Source: Paracamarosporium sp. OC-R06-R3
Taxonomy: Eukaryota; Ascomycota; Dothideomycetes; Pleosporales; Didymosphaeriaceae
Assembly: GCA_019828545.1 (NCBI GenBank)
Contig: JACVRA010000169.1
Location: 124,001 to 188,000 of the forward strand
Reading direction: 5' to 3'
DNA length: 64,000 nt
Position numbers and translations under genes: made by a program. A model generated the notes under the pieces. It was not told where the DNA came from. It did not search any database and saw only the letters and a program-made list of their open reading frames with translations. Positions within the stretch are counted from its first letter, which is position 1, and the number at the start of each line of letters is the position of its first letter. Shown one piece after another: positions 22,013-33,288 of this stretch.

Positions 22013-23652
22013 TCATCGAAGTCTCACAAGCATCGACTCGACATCCTCTAGATACCCTTTCACAACCTCGGCACATCTCGCCGCTGTTGCACCGTCAATA
22101 ACCCTGTGATCAGCGCTCCAACTAAATGTGCACTCGTCTTTCTTGATCAGCTCCCCATCCTTCCCGAAAGCCGGTACGGTCTTTGCTCTTCCAATTCCTA
22201 CGATTGCAACTTGTGGGGTTACAATGACGGGCGCTACAACGCCTCCACCAATGCTGCCAATGTTGCTCAAGGTGATTGTCGCATTCTTGAGATCTTCTGT
22301 AGAGACCTTGCCTGTGCGTGCGAGTTCGCTCAAACGGGTTATCTCCGCGGCGATTTGTTCGATCGAGAGGGACTGTACGTTGCGGATTACAGGGACAAGA
22401 AGGCCCGTAGGCGAATCGACTGCAATTCCAATGTCGTGAGAGCCTTGGTAAACTAACTGTGGCCTATCGGGGTTTGTCTTGGTATCCAAACGCGCGTTCA
22501 TCAACGGATATTGCTGTAACGCAAGCGAGACAGCTTTGATGATGAAAGGGAACGTGGTGATGCGTTGCGACTTCTCTCTGGTAGCATTGTACTTCTTGCG
22601 AATGGCGTTGAGTGACGTGAAATCTAGAGCGTCGGTGTACAGAAAATGAGGTATTGAGAGCGAATGTGCCATTTTCTTGAACATAGCGGATTGTATCGGG
22701 GTGAGCGGTTGGGTCCTGTCTTCTAATCGTTGCATGGGCGCAGATGTTGGTGCCAATGTGCCTGCTCCACTCTTCGCGGACTGGACATGTCTTTGTACAT
22801 CTTCTTTGAGAACACGGCCATCTTTGCCCGTTCCTTCTATGTCTTCAATATTAAGGTTTGCAGACTTTATCATATGTCGTACTGCCGGTGTAGCGAGGGA
22901 AGCGTGCTTGCCCGGCGGCTTTCGAGGTTTCGACTCTTCTTGTACGGGTTCGGCCGGTAACGATGGTGCTGGTTGTGCAGGCACATCACCCGTAGCAGCA
23001 GCGGTGTCATTCCTCCCTACTTCTATTCCTTGTTCTCTCGATTCTGGCTTCTTCGAAGTTTCCTCTGCTTGTTTGTCTACGCCATCGTCAAGGACCGCTG
23101 CGTCGGCTTCGGAGATCTCGCTCTGGATGTCGATATCTACCAAAGGCTTGTTTGTCAGAACTGCAGACATGGATGTGCAAGTGAGTGGCGCGTACCTTGC
23201 CGACCTTGGCCATGTCATCCGGCTCGTAGTAGAGCTTCTTGATCACACCATCGAAACGAGAGGTGATCTGGTCCGCTTTAGTATGGCCTTCTGTGATGTG
23301 ATAATGTCGGCATACCTCTACAGACGCTTTATCTGACTGGACTTCGCAGATAGGATCAAACTGTTCAACACGCGCCCCAGGCTTGACAAACCATTGAATA
23401 ACCTGACATTCCGTAATACCTACACACGTTAACCCTTGTTCACGTACACAGCGCACGGCACTCACCCTCTCCGATATCCGCCAAAATGTACGGCTTGATA
23501 ACCTTCAGTCTGTTTGTTTCAGCGAACCCTCTCCTCTGCGCCCACACTCTCGTTTGAACCGCATTCACTCTGCATGGCTCAGTGCGAGGACCAATTGGCA
23601 CCCTCCCCACGAGCGCAGAACGGCATAGAAAACGGGCTGTTTCTCGCGACAT
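22013..23652 (-). CDS. Branched-chain 2-oxoacid dehydrogenase E2 (lipoamide acyltransferase), mitochondrial
   Basis: Exons 23652-23466, 23419-23316, 23267-23196 and 23146-22013 give 498 residues. The first 45 residues are Arg-rich and carry QRRGFAET, typical of a mitochondrial presequence. The lipoyl domain follows ([16 protein letters not shown], lipoyl Lys93 in QSDKASVE), then an Ala/Pro/Glu linker, the peripheral subunit-binding domain ([19 protein letters not shown], about 206-240), and the catalytic domain with [22 protein letters not shown] and the active-site HRVIDG near the C-terminus. DIGEGI with the order of lipoyl, PSBD and acyltransferase domains fits the branched-chain E2 rather than pyruvate or oxoglutarate E2. 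It works in catabolism of Leu, Ile and Val. The acceptor of the last intron is an AAG, which is less typical but gives the conserved PLVDID. Confidence 0.93.
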
Positions 23653-24669
23653 GGCGGGTTTTGGAACAGTTGTGGGGTAGAAAAGTAGGAAAGGTACATT
23701 GCCAGCAATAGAGGCTGGGCCATAAGCCGTCGGGAATCATGAATTGTTTGTGAGGACGGTATGCCCGAGGGTAGCCGTTGGCTCGGTATAACGGGTCTGG
23801 GGTAAGCCCGCTAACCCGATGCGGTAGGAGAGAATGATCATACGCGAAGACCGTTCCGTCGAGCTTGAAGAATATTCAGACATATTCGCTCTAGAAGTGC
23901 CATGATTAAGGGCAAGAGCCAGATCGCGAATGTACCGTGGGCCATATCGGAGGAACCCTTCAATAGATGTATTCGCGATCACGAGCTGGCTTGAGCCGAA
24001 CCTTGGGGATGCGTTACCTTGTACACCCCCACAATTGCATCGCTCAGTGACGGTACAACTGCTAGTGTGGGCTCTTGCTCTACTGTCCATCGCTTGTTTC
24101 CGAGGTACAATGTGTTGGCACTACACCAATCCGAATGCTCTCTAGGTCTTGGTACAGCCGCTTGGGTCTAGCCAGCTTGTACGCTAGTAGCTGTCTTCGA
24201 CTGCTCATACATAAACTTCTCAAATGTTCACACATGGGTTGATTCATTTTGACGACGTGGACCCGCGAAGCGTACATCGTAAATTTTTTGGGTTGACCCC
24301 CACCGATTCAGGTAGGACGTCCACGTCGAGCGCTGCAGGCTTCCTTAAAATGTTGGTCGTGAGCGTAGTAAGTTGGACGAAACACACTTTGAGATTAAAC
24401 AAGATACCTAATATCGGTAGAGATGCCTGTGCTATGGAGACAATGAAATCCTTCATCAATGTCTTTGGGAGATCTCCCGGTCCAAAAAGAACCCCTCCTC
24501 CCTACCGCCGCGCCCCAAACCCCTGTCGCAGGGGTATAACATCTCGTTGCGCCATTTTCCACCCAACCCCAATTTGCCGACGCCTGACATGCTCAACGCT
24601 AGGAGAGTCATCCGCACTTGTTATGCGGCCAAGATGAAGAGGAAGAAGAACAGAAGAAATTGAGAAGCG
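23653..24669. other. Intergenic stretch, 1.0 kb
   Basis: The stretch spans from the E2 promoter to the gluconokinase 3' end. It contains ORFs up to 137 codons without any family resemblance. I see no repeat, RNA gene or transposon end. Confidence 0.45.
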
Positions 24670-25426
24670 TCATGAGCTGGCCTCAAGTGCCTTGTCCACG
24701 GCCGCTGTTACGAGCTGCTCCACCTCCTCTGCTGATCCCGACACGTCGATGATATCCACGTCGTGGAGTTTCCTCGTTTCGTCCTCGCCTGGCTCCTCGA
24801 GCGCCGCAAGCTGGCTCAGAACCATGGTCTCTTTCATATAATGGCCTTGGCGTCCTCCAACTCGCTGCAGCAATACCTCCTTGCTCGCTTTCAGGTACAC
24901 GAAGCGCACGTTAGCATTGGGGTCTTCGTCGTAGAGTCGCGCCGTACGAATGACATCTCGATACTTCTTTTTCAGGGCGCTGCAAGTTATGACGACTCCG
25001 TTGGCCCCTAATTTCAATTGGTTCAGGGCTTGGTCGCGAAGGGTGATGAGCCAATCCCAACGGTCAGCGTCGGTCAGGGGGATGTTTTTGGACATTTTCT
25101 CAATGTTCGCAGGTGGATGGAACTGTGCACGTGTCAGCAGTGCCCAGAGCAAGGTTTCTTTGCCGACATACATCGTCTCCTTCGATGTAATAGAAGGCAT
25201 ACCGCGCGGCAAGAAACTTGGCGACGGTGCTTTTGCCGCAACCCGCGGGCCCGGTTACGATGAGAATGTTGTGCTGGGGTTTGATCGACATGTTGGTTGC
25301 AGGCTTTGCAGAGGGCGTGGATGACAGAGGAGCATTCGAAGGCGTTCCTACGGTAGATATAGGAGGCGTGGGCGCAGCGGCATAGTGGATGGGAGTCGAC
25401 TGCGCGGGTTCGAAAGTTTGCAACAT
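24670..25426 (-). CDS. Gluconokinase (shikimate-kinase-like P-loop fold)
   Basis: Exons 25426-25172 and 25122-24670 give 235 residues. The Walker A motif GPAGCGKST near residue 57 is followed by AKFLAARY and the YIEGDDFHPPANIEKMS block (spanning the splice junction), which is diagnostic of gluconokinases. PLTDADRWDWLITLRD and VVITCSALKKKYRDVIR follow, then VRFVYLKASKEVLLQR and the lid block GHYMKETMVLSQLAALEEP. It phosphorylates D-gluconate to 6-phosphogluconate for the pentose phosphate pathway. About 45 residues of Ala/Pro/Ser-rich sequence precede MSIKPQHN (25291). I give the upstream Met (25426) as start because the frame is open, but the family-sized product of 190 residues would start at 25291. 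Confidence 0.92.
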
Positions 25427-26332
25427 GGCGGTGGAGGGTGACCAGAGGTGCTTGCTGTGACAAGGCGCCAAGGGAGGCAAGAGGTGCTGGGCAATGTCTG
25501 TGGACACAAAGAAGGCAGACCAAGCAAAACTTATACCGGGCAGGACGTCTGGGGACGAAAGCGAACGAGGCGGAGAAGGAACGACCAAACTGCCGGGCCG
25601 GGTGCTGGTTTTATTTGGACGTGAATGACGGCAAGGGTGGGCCCGAAAGATTGTTGCAAGGCAAGTGCCCAGCAGGGCCGCAGGGCCATCCGGAGCGGTG
25701 GCCCGGGAGGCCTGGAGTGGGCGAGTTGGGTTGCAAGCGAGGCGTGACGTGAATCGGCATCTCTGGTCGGTGTTTGGAAATTGAGCACAGCGCTCGACTA
25801 GTGCGGGATGGCTCACCGCTGGCTCCCCGCACTCATCGTCAGGCACGCTGCTGCATTTGCTGCTGCCAGCGCATCGCCTGTTTGCTTCGTCTCCGTGCGA
25901 CGGGATGTGAGGCGACGGCGACGGCGGCCACGATGACAACGGCGACAACGACGACGACGATGATCCGCGGCGGGTGCTCTGGGGGAGGCGGAGGAAAAGA
26001 GCGTTAGCTAATGGCGCGTGGGGGTCACGCGAGCTGGCACAGGCAAAGGCCGACCAGCAGCTTTGTCACGGCGCCGCTCCACGGCGGAGGACGGGGAAGC
26101 GGGCTCTGGCCAGGCGCGGGCTGCTGCAGGTGAGCCCATCTCCGTCGGCACTGGGCCTCGCTGCAGCGGCCCTGTGACCGAGCCACCGATGCAGTCGTGC
26201 TGGCGGGGCGTGCCTGACTAAGCCGCCCAGCTGCACAAGCCGCCCAGCTGGGGTATCAACTCCACGCCATAGCTGCGCTCCGGACCACCGCGCCAGCTGC
26301 CGCGCCCACCAATCGCCCGCCAATCGCCCGCC
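25427..26332. promoter_or_regulatory. Divergent promoter between gluconokinase and VPS26, GC-rich
   Basis: These 906 bp have a high GC content. On the + strand near 25911-25965 there is a stretch of GGCGAC/GACAACGAC triplets. A duplicated AATCGCCCGCC lies directly before the VPS26 ATG (26311-26332). It holds both promoters and 5' leaders. ORFs seen in it are GC-driven and overlap on both strands. Confidence 0.5.
25911..25965 (+). repeat. Imperfect GAC/GGC trinucleotide tract
   Basis: The tract runs GGCGACGGCGACGGCGG, then GATGACAACGGCGACAACG, then repeated GAC. It lies in the shared promoter of gluconokinase and VPS26. Simple-sequence expansion is the likely origin. Confidence 0.6.
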
Positions 26333-27420
26333 ATGTCCTACTTCTTCTCCACCCCCGTCGACATCGACATCGTGCTCGAGGACTCGGACGACCGCCAGAC
26401 CGTCGACGTCAAGCTCGACAGGAACCGCAAGGAGAAGGTCCCGCTGTACCTCGACGGCGAGTCTGTCAAGGGGCAGGTCACCATCAGGCCCAAGGATGGC
26501 AAGCGCCTCGAGCACACGGGCATCAAGGTACAGTTCATTGGCACCATAGGTGCGTCTGCCCCACCCTTCTCTCCCCTTCGCAGCACCACTAACGACCTGC
26601 AGAAATGTTCTTCGACCGCGGGAACCACCACGAGTTCCTCTCGCTCGGCCAAGAACTGGCAGCTCCCGGCGAGCTCCAGCATCCTCAAACCTTCGACTTC
26701 AACTTCAAGAACGTCGAGAAGCAATACGAATCCTACAATGGCATCAACGTGAAGCTGCGCTACTTCATGCGCGTCACTGTGTCGCGCCGCATGGCCGATG
26801 TCGTCAGGGAAAAGGACCTTTGGGTATACTCGTACCGGATACCGCCTGAGACGAACAGCTCCATCAAGATGGACGTCGGTATCGAAGACTGCCTGCACAT
26901 CGAATTCGAATACTCAAAGTCGAAATACCATCTTAAAGACGTCATTGTCGGGAGGATATATTTCTTGTTGGTGCGGTTAAAGATCAAGCACATGGAGCTT
27001 TCCATCATCCGGAGAGAGACAACGGGCGCCGCCCCTAATCAGTATAATGAGAGCGAAACCCTCGTGCGCTTCGAAATCATGGACGGTTCACCATCGAGGG
27101 GTGCGTCATAGTACTGCGAAGAGCTCGACCGGATGCTGATAGATAGTTAGGAGAGACGATTCCGATCCGGCTGTTCCTGGGCGGCTTCGACCTGACCCCT
27201 ACCTTCCGAGAGGTAAACAAAAAGTATTCCACGAGGTACTATCTTAGTTTGGTACTCATTGATGAAGGTATGCTACTACATAATGCATTAGTAACAACCA
27301 GGCTAAAATCACACAGATGCGCGACGATACTTCAAACAGTCGGAGATTGTGCTCTTCCGACAAGCTCCAGAAGGGTTGACACTGGCACAAGAGCAGAATA
27401 AGCTGATGGCTGTACCTTGA
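26333..27420 (+). CDS. VPS26: Retromer subunit Vps26
   Basis: Exons 26333-26549, 26603-27100, 27151-27267 and 27317-27420 give 311 residues, the usual Vps26 size. The arrestin-like fold is recognised from MSYFFSTPVDIDIVLED, EKVPLYLDGESVKGQV, HTGIKVQFIG, the EMFFDRGNHHEFLSLGQELA block, TFDFNFKNVEKQYESYNG, the VKLRYFMRVTV strand, the GIEDCLHIEFEYSKSKYHLKD block (in two pieces), GRIYFLLVRLKIKHMEL, and IPIRLFLGGFDLTPTFREV. Vps26 links Vps35 to the membrane and to sorting nexins in endosome-to-Golgi recycling. The C-terminus is short after RRYFKQSEIVLFR, so the long Ser/Asp tail of yeast Pep8 is absent, as is common in filamentous fungi. Confidence 0.95.
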
Positions 27421-28104
27421 GGCTGTCCACGGACACCCCTAGACGGGATACCAAAACAAATCGCGCTAAGCTACGTAGCTTGGGCATGACCTGAAGTCGG
27501 TAAATAAACTTCTTTCCTGCAAGCATCCCCGGGGATCGGTTATGCTTGTCCTGGGAGTGGATGCTCGATAGCGGTGTTGCTATACATATTGCGGGGTTTA
27601 TTACCAGACTAGGCAAGCTGATAGTGTGCGACACTTTACAAAGTGGTAACTTTTCCCGCTCGCTTCCTTTTGCGCCGTCACTTTTCCTGTTTGTTAAGTG
27701 CACCTTGACGCAGCGCTTCAACGTGTCTACTTTACTCCTGCTGGAATCCAACCGACCGACTCCCTTTTCTTTTCGCCTTCGTTCTATGGCTCAGCCAGAC
27801 TTCACCGCCATGCGAATCGGAGCAAGCTGCTTTATCTTTCTTTTGAATAGAAAATACGAAGGAATCTACCCCGACTGCACCTTCGCGACCCTCGCGGAGC
27901 TCCACCGGCAAGAAGCCCACTCGATTATGCACGTCTAGTAGTACAGCCTCCTGCTCACCCTGAACGTACGAGCAAACCTTTCTGTCCTTAAGACCCTTGT
28001 AGAACTCTGCTCACAAGAGGCCTAATCATCACCTATTAATATAACATCCTGCTCATACCAGAGTACACCTACACTACTATCTTTGGCACCACTGTAGGCT
28101 CAAC

Positions 28105-28241
28105 CATGGTGATCAGAGTGAGCTTTACAGTGGCTTTTCTTACAAAAAGTATGGTCCTCCTCAGATGCCACGTCTTCATCAAATTCATCATTGTCGCCTG
28201 TATCGTCCTAGGGGTCGTTAGTGCCATCGAGCGCATCTACT
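28105..28241 (-). repeat. Degenerate transposon-like relic, copy B
   Basis: The minus-strand frame reads DDTGDNDEFDEDVASEEDH followed by a CKKSHCKAHSDHHG segment and a stop, with a stop codon (TAG) at the PRxDD position, so it is broken. Part of it (28178-28241) matches 20725-20785 with transitions only. Acidic segments ahead of a Cys/His cluster occur at the C-termini of several DDE transposases, but I cannot name the family. Confidence 0.5.
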
Positions 28242-28245
28242 CTAC

Positions 28246-28326
28246 GAAGGAGCTTGTTTTTATTGATTATTCAGCCTGAGTAGACTCGGCACCGTGACTG
28301 AATAGTCGATAAAAACGAGCTCCTTC
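28246..28326. repeat. 29-bp inverted repeat (hairpin) with 23-bp loop
   Basis: The left arm is 28246-28274 (GAAGGAGCTTGTTTTTATTG... to TTCAG) and the right arm 28298-28326. The arms pair over 29 bp with three mismatches, each a T in the left arm where the right arm's complement has C. The arms could be terminal repeats of a small element or of the relic next to it. Confidence 0.8.
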
Positions 28327-29264
28327 ATAAAGTTCGTGTACTGGAGCTATCAGTTTCTACTCTTGCCGCCACCTCTTACAAGTCCAGACACATACCTCTC
28401 AATACCTTGTCTGTGTTCTCTGTGGATGGAGGGTTCGGCAGGTCGACATCCACAGGTATGCTCACCAGTGCAAAGAGTCATGAATATGGATACAGCTGCT
28501 ATGTCTATGGCTTGCTTTTCCCGAATAAGACTATGTACAACAGACATATAGAGTTGCATGGCTAGGGGAATAGGTACTTATTTACAGACATATACAGTGA
28601 GGTATGCATCATGTAAGCTTCTTGGTGTTGAAGGCAGCTGCCATGATGCTTGGTCCGTCAACCGATCGCCAGTGGCGGTTTTACTCATCTACCATACTAC
28701 TTTCACGCAGCGTCCAAAACATGTATTTTGGAAGCAGTTTCGAAAGGCCGTCTACTAAGGACGTTGCTTAACAATATGTGTATGCCCATGTGGATCTACC
28801 TATTATGTGTTATACATGGATGGATCGTCGTTACGTACCAGTTAGCTCTCACCCGCGACAGGCTGCAGGTCAGTAGACGACGTCGAAAAGGGCCAGCCGA
28901 AGCAAAGAGACGCCCCACCGATGCTGCATGATGCCGTCTCTGCAGCGGGATGGGGGTCGTCGGTGTCTCTCATTCCCAGGGTCAGCGGAAACGTCACTCT
29001 TCCTCGCGTGATAGGCTCCGCCACTCAGCGGGCGACCATGCATCAGGACGACTCCGAAACTACCGACACATCTTCCCCAGACACCTAACCGCCAGTGTCC
29101 GACACCACGCAACGCCGCCGCAATCGCCTTCCCACGTCGCCCGCGTTTGCGCAAGCCGAAAGATCGTGGTAGAGAACACCTGTGCCGAGATAAGCACGGG
29201 CCCGCATAATTCAAACGTCATCACCTTGTGAACCTAGGGTTTTTGCGCCGGTACAGCAGCCACC

Positions 29265-30379
29265 ATGATTGAAGGCACTCGACGTCGCTTTCTATACCAC
29301 CTAAACTCGCGTTGGATCTACGGCAAAGTTGTGTGTCGCGCCCGACGCCGCTCACTTGCGCATATACTGACCATTGCAGCCACTCCTCCATGCCGCCGTG
29401 TTCCTCCTCCAGATGGCCGCCGTTTCTTTATTGACGAGGAAATTCAATTCCTACTATGCACAGCGTCCAGGTACGATATCGCCATCCCATTCAGCAGACG
29501 CTGTTTCTAACATACGTGCTAGTACTTACTACTATGATCACCAACGCCGTACGTTTCCCTGCACTGCTTGTAACACTGAACCATCGCCGTATATTCTATG
29601 ATATCCGCTGCTCGAGCCGACAGATTCTGCCCTTCATGGCTATCTACTGGGAATAGTGGGCATGATCGCTGACATTTCTGCAGGTGTTGGGTGGCATAGC
29701 AGACACGGTAGCACAGACGTTGACCGCAGTGCGGCAGCGTGCAGTCCGCAAAGGCGACAAGGACGACTTCCTGGCAATTGAGATTCACGAACTGGATAGG
29801 CGGAACCCTTTCTCAGAGCGCGACCTGATTCCTGACTCGAAAGCGCTACCTCCGCCCTTTGATTTTGAGCGTTTGACACGCTTCATGTCCTATGGTTTCT
29901 TAATGGCACCTATACAACATAAATGGTTCGGTTTCCTTACAAGGACCTTTCCCATCACTAAATCTGCCGCCATGGTGCCTGCATTGAAGCGTATGGCTTT
30001 GGACCAGCTGATGTTTGCTCCAGTCGGTGCGTTCAAACCCGAGGTCCTGTATAGGAGGCCTTTCGCTAATTTCTACCAGGTCTGGCTTGTTTCTTCACAT
30101 TCATGACCGTTGCCGAAGGTGGTGGTAAGCGTGCTGTCGCTCGTAAATTCCAGGATATCTATATCCCGTCCCTGAAAGCCAACTACTTGGTATGGCCGGC
30201 AGTACAGATCATCAACTTCCGCGTCATGCCTATTCAGCTCCAGATCGTATGTCATTCCGTTACAGTACACATGCTTTGTTTTGATGGATACTAACAACCG
30301 ATACTAGCCCTTTGTTTCAACCATCGGTATTGCTTGGACCGCCTATCTCTCTCTCACCAACTCGGCCGAAGAGGCTTGA
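29265..30379 (+). CDS. Mpv17/PMP22-family membrane protein
   Basis: Six exons, 29265-29330, 29380-29470, 29523-29548, 29684-30026, 30080-30246 and 30308-30379, give 254 residues. Family blocks are VLTTMITNAVLGGIADTVAQ (helix 2), FDFERLTRFMSYGFLMAPIQHKWFGFL (in two parts), RMALDQLMFAPVGLACFFTFM across an intron, VARKFQDIYIPSLKANYLVWPAVQIINFRVMP and GIAWTAYLSLTNS. Four membrane helices are expected. Members sit in the inner mitochondrial or peroxisomal membrane and affect metabolite passage and stress tolerance. Exon 1 is the least certain part: the donor may be at 29328 or 29331, both in frame, differing by one residue. A 45-residue charged loop (VRKGDKDDFLAIEIHELDRR) between helices 2 and 3 is longer than in human Mpv17. 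Confidence 0.88.
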
Positions 30380-31244
30380 ATCCGTTTCCTATGCATGAAT
30401 TTCTTTTGCATTCGGGGTCAACTTTGTGGGAGTAAGGCGAGACATACTCGGTTGTTAGCCAAGCATACTGGAGTTACAAGTTGGATTTCACACGCAGAGC
30501 GTACTTGCATACCGGTATGGCAGCTGGTTCGGCGTTTGGGAACGGGCACTGCACTGGATAGATCGGATTTGGGGAAATCTTTGTGTTCATTGTTTATGTC
30601 TAGGCTGCAATGGCGAATTGCTAATTCCAGATTTCGAGGTTCCGGTGATGTTGAAGAGGCTTTCGCGGATGTCGCGCGTAGATTCTCGGCCGCGCATCCG
30701 GCAAGCAAAACATCTAAAAGTGGACCGTGACATTACCAAGAGAATTACAATGGTTCCACAGGGCAGACATATCAGCTCAGGCATGCTTATTGGAAAACGT
30801 GTTTTGCGTTGTGATATGAGGGTGCAATTGGCGGTTCAAACAAAAGAAGTAACGAATGGGTACCGGAGTGGATAGTAGAATAGAGCCTGCAAAACGTGCC
30901 TCTATCCACTTTGCGCAGGACCGTGGATTTTCATGTCAACTGCTTACTGCATTCCGATAAGGATCCAGACGATGGTTGTTTTGCTTGTAGGTGGTGGGCT
31001 GCCCACCGCCCCACCATCCCGCCATCCAACATTTAGCCCCGCGTATGACATAAATCCATTCAACAAACAAACCCTGCGTCTGCACCAGCTTCACTGCTCT
31101 CGACGTAAGTGGCCTCCTAGTTCCCGTCAAACCGTCCGAGAACCATATCCGGGACAATCCCGCTCTACATAAACTCAGCTTTTCTTGCTATCCATACTGA
31201 TTGACCTCACACTCCAATACAGTACTCACTCACGGCACGCCACC
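30380..31244. promoter_or_regulatory. PGK1 upstream region
   Basis: These 865 bp lie before a glycolytic gene expected to be strongly transcribed. A consensus donor (CGAC/GTAAGTGG, 31103) and an acceptor (CCAATACAG, ends 31222) could bracket a 5'-UTR intron of about 120 bp. This is possible, not shown. A CCACCGCCCCACC pyrimidine-rich block lies near 31003. No ORF of note. Confidence 0.4.
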
Positions 31245-32609
31245 ATGTCTCTTTCCAACAAGCTCTCCATCTCCGATGTCGACGTTAAGGGTAAGCGCGT
31301 GCTTGTCCGCGTAAGTCAACGTTCAACATCCCTATAATTCCGAAGCAATTGATCTCTAATTGCTTCCATAGGTCGACTTCAACGTCCCTCTCGACGGTGA
31401 CAAGATCACCAACAATCAGCGCATCGTCGGTGCTCTCCCCACCATCAAGTACGCCGTCGACCATGGCGCCAAAGCCGTTGTCCTCATGTCGCACCTCGGC
31501 CGCCCTGACGGAAAGGCCAACCCGAAGTACAGCCTCAAGCCGGTAGTTCCCGAGCTCGAGAAGCTATTGGGCAAGAAAGTCATCTTCACCGAGGACTGCG
31601 TCGGTAAGCAAGTCGAGGACACGGTCAACGGCGCGAGCGACGGGCAGATTATTCTCTTGGAGAACCTGCGATTCCATGCGGAAGAGGAGGGAAGCAGCAA
31701 AGATGCAGAGGGCAAGAAGGTCAAGGCAGATAAGGCGAAGGTGGAGGAATTCAGGAAGGGCTTGACAGCTTTGGGAGATATTTACATCAGTGAGTGCATT
31801 TCCACACGGTGCGAGGAAAGGCTGGAGTCTAATTAGGAGTAGATGACGCGTTCGGCACCGCCCACCGCGCCCACAGCTCCATGGTCGGTGTCGACCTCCC
31901 CCAGAAGGCATCAGGGTTCCTCGTAAAGAAGGAACTCGAGTACTTTGCCAAAGCGCTCGAGAACCCCGCCCGTCCCTTCCTCGCCATCCTCGGCGGCGCC
32001 AAGGTCTCCGATAAGATTCAGCTCATCGACAACCTCCTCGACAAGGTCAATACGCTCATCATCTGCGGTGGCATGTCCTTCACTTTCAAGAAGACGCTTG
32101 AAAATGTGAAGATTGGAACTAGTTTGTTCGATGAGAACGGCAGCAAGACTGTCGGCAATCTGGTCGAGAAAGCGAAGAAGAACAATGTCAAGATCGTACT
32201 GCCGGTTGACTATATCACTGCCGATAAATTCGACAAGGACGCACAGACCGGTTATGCTGAGGACAAGGACGGCATTCCGGACGGTTGGATGGGTCTAGAC
32301 TGCGGCGAGAAGTCGATCAAGCTGTACAAGGAAGCCATCGACGAGGCTAAAACCATCCTCTGGAACGGTCCTCCGGGCGTCTTCGAGTTTGAGAAGTTCG
32401 CCAACGGTACAAAGGCTACCATGGATGCTGCCGTCGCCGCTGCACAGAACGGCAAGATCGTCATTATCGGCGGCGGCGACACTGCTACAGTGGCAGCCAA
32501 GTACGGTGTCGAGGACAAGTTGTCGCATGTGTCGACTGGTGGTGGCGCGTCACTCGAGCTCCTTGAGGGTAAGGAACTGCCAGGTGTGTCGGCGCTCTCA
32601 AGTAAGTAG
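31245..32609 (+). CDS. PGK1: Phosphoglycerate kinase
   Basis: Exons 31245-31310, 31372-31789 and 31843-32609 give 416 residues, matching yeast Pgk1. Landmarks are [20 protein letters not shown], the substrate-binding VDFNVPLDG and [35 protein letters not shown] (created by the second splice), [18 protein letters not shown], the nucleotide-site [14 protein letters not shown], and the hinge/terminal [15 protein letters not shown] and [16 protein letters not shown]. It converts 1,3-bisphosphoglycerate and ADP to 3-phosphoglycerate and ATP in the cytosol. The ATG stands in a strong CCACC context and codon use is strongly C-ending, as expected for a highly expressed gene. Confidence 0.98.
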
Positions 32610-32884
32610 ATCATACTTGCTATGTGAAAGGACAAGCTCAAAATAGATTGGAAGGGGTTTCTTCGAGGTTATAATGTATTGTTCTGGCTTTTCCCGAGCT
32701 CGATTTAATCGACTAGTACTGTTGACGTAGTCTAACGTATGCCCGCGATGATAACGGAGCTCTCAGATGGGCTCCTCACCACGTCTCATGACGGATTTTC
32801 TGCCATCTCGCCTGCTCGTATGATAACGTACGTCTCAAACCTATAAAAAAAACCGCCTAGTAATATCGGCGCTTGCTTCACCTA

Positions 32885-33288
32885 TCACTTCGTCTGGCCT
32901 AGTTTCTTAAGCTCTTCCCTACAATGCAAACGTTAGCCCAACCCAACCTTACACAGGCTTGATCCACTCACCTCAACTGTACCGCAAACTCATCGCTCGT
33001 ATCGTCATCGTCCCAGCTCTCCTCCCAAAGATGTGTGTTGCCCCCGGGGATCTGCGTGTCCTCCTCCGTCCAGTCTGCGATACGTCAGCACGCTGTTCCT
33101 GAGCCCCCATATTCCTTACAGCCTTTAGGTGCAGGGGTCCCAGTACCTTCAGCAGGAAAGTCCTCGAACTCGTCGTCTTCTTCTAATTGTGCGGCGGGCT
33201 TCTTGTCTGCGGCGGGCTCGCCGTTCTTGGGCTTGTCATCGACGACGGCCTTAGTGGTTGCGGCGGAACCTTGGGCAGCTCCGGACAT
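32885..33288 (-). CDS. SEM1: 26S proteasome lid subunit Sem1/Dss1
   Basis: Exons 33288-33147, 33074-32972 and 32918-32885 give 92 residues; no single ORF shows the whole gene. The acidic core DDEFEDFPAEDW and LWEESWDDDDTSDEFAVQLREELKK are the two conserved ubiquitin-binding and lid-binding segments of Dss1/Sem1. The middle splice brings GAA-G and AC-TGG together to give EDW. The protein is intrinsically disordered and also found in TREX-2 and with BRCA2-type proteins. About 30 residues of Ala/Lys/Pro sequence precede the core, usual for fungi. Confidence 0.93.

Larger units (their letters stand above)
27421..29264. other. Gene-free stretch, 1.8 kb, with repeat relics and a hairpin
   Basis: No gene is supported between VPS26 and the Mpv17-family gene. 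On the minus strand between 28110 and 28240 there is a broken acidic reading frame ending in a Cys/His-rich segment (HTFCKKSHCKAHSDHHG then stop) that looks like the C-terminal scrap of a transposon protein. A hairpin at 28246-28326 lies next to it. The last 400 bp are the Mpv17-gene promoter. Confidence 0.5.

Noticed and set aside
24224..24637. 137-codon + strand ORF between E2 and gluconokinase
   Set aside because: No family resemblance; composition changes along it; it lies in the gluconokinase 3' flank.
25427..25948. Possible N-terminal extension of gluconokinase upstream of 25426
   Set aside because: The frame stays open but without an ATG, is GC-driven, and would exceed the family length greatly.
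21060..27420. VPS25 and VPS26 within 6 kb as an endosomal gene cluster
   Set aside because: They are on different strands with unrelated metabolic genes between; chance neighbourhood is the simpler reading.
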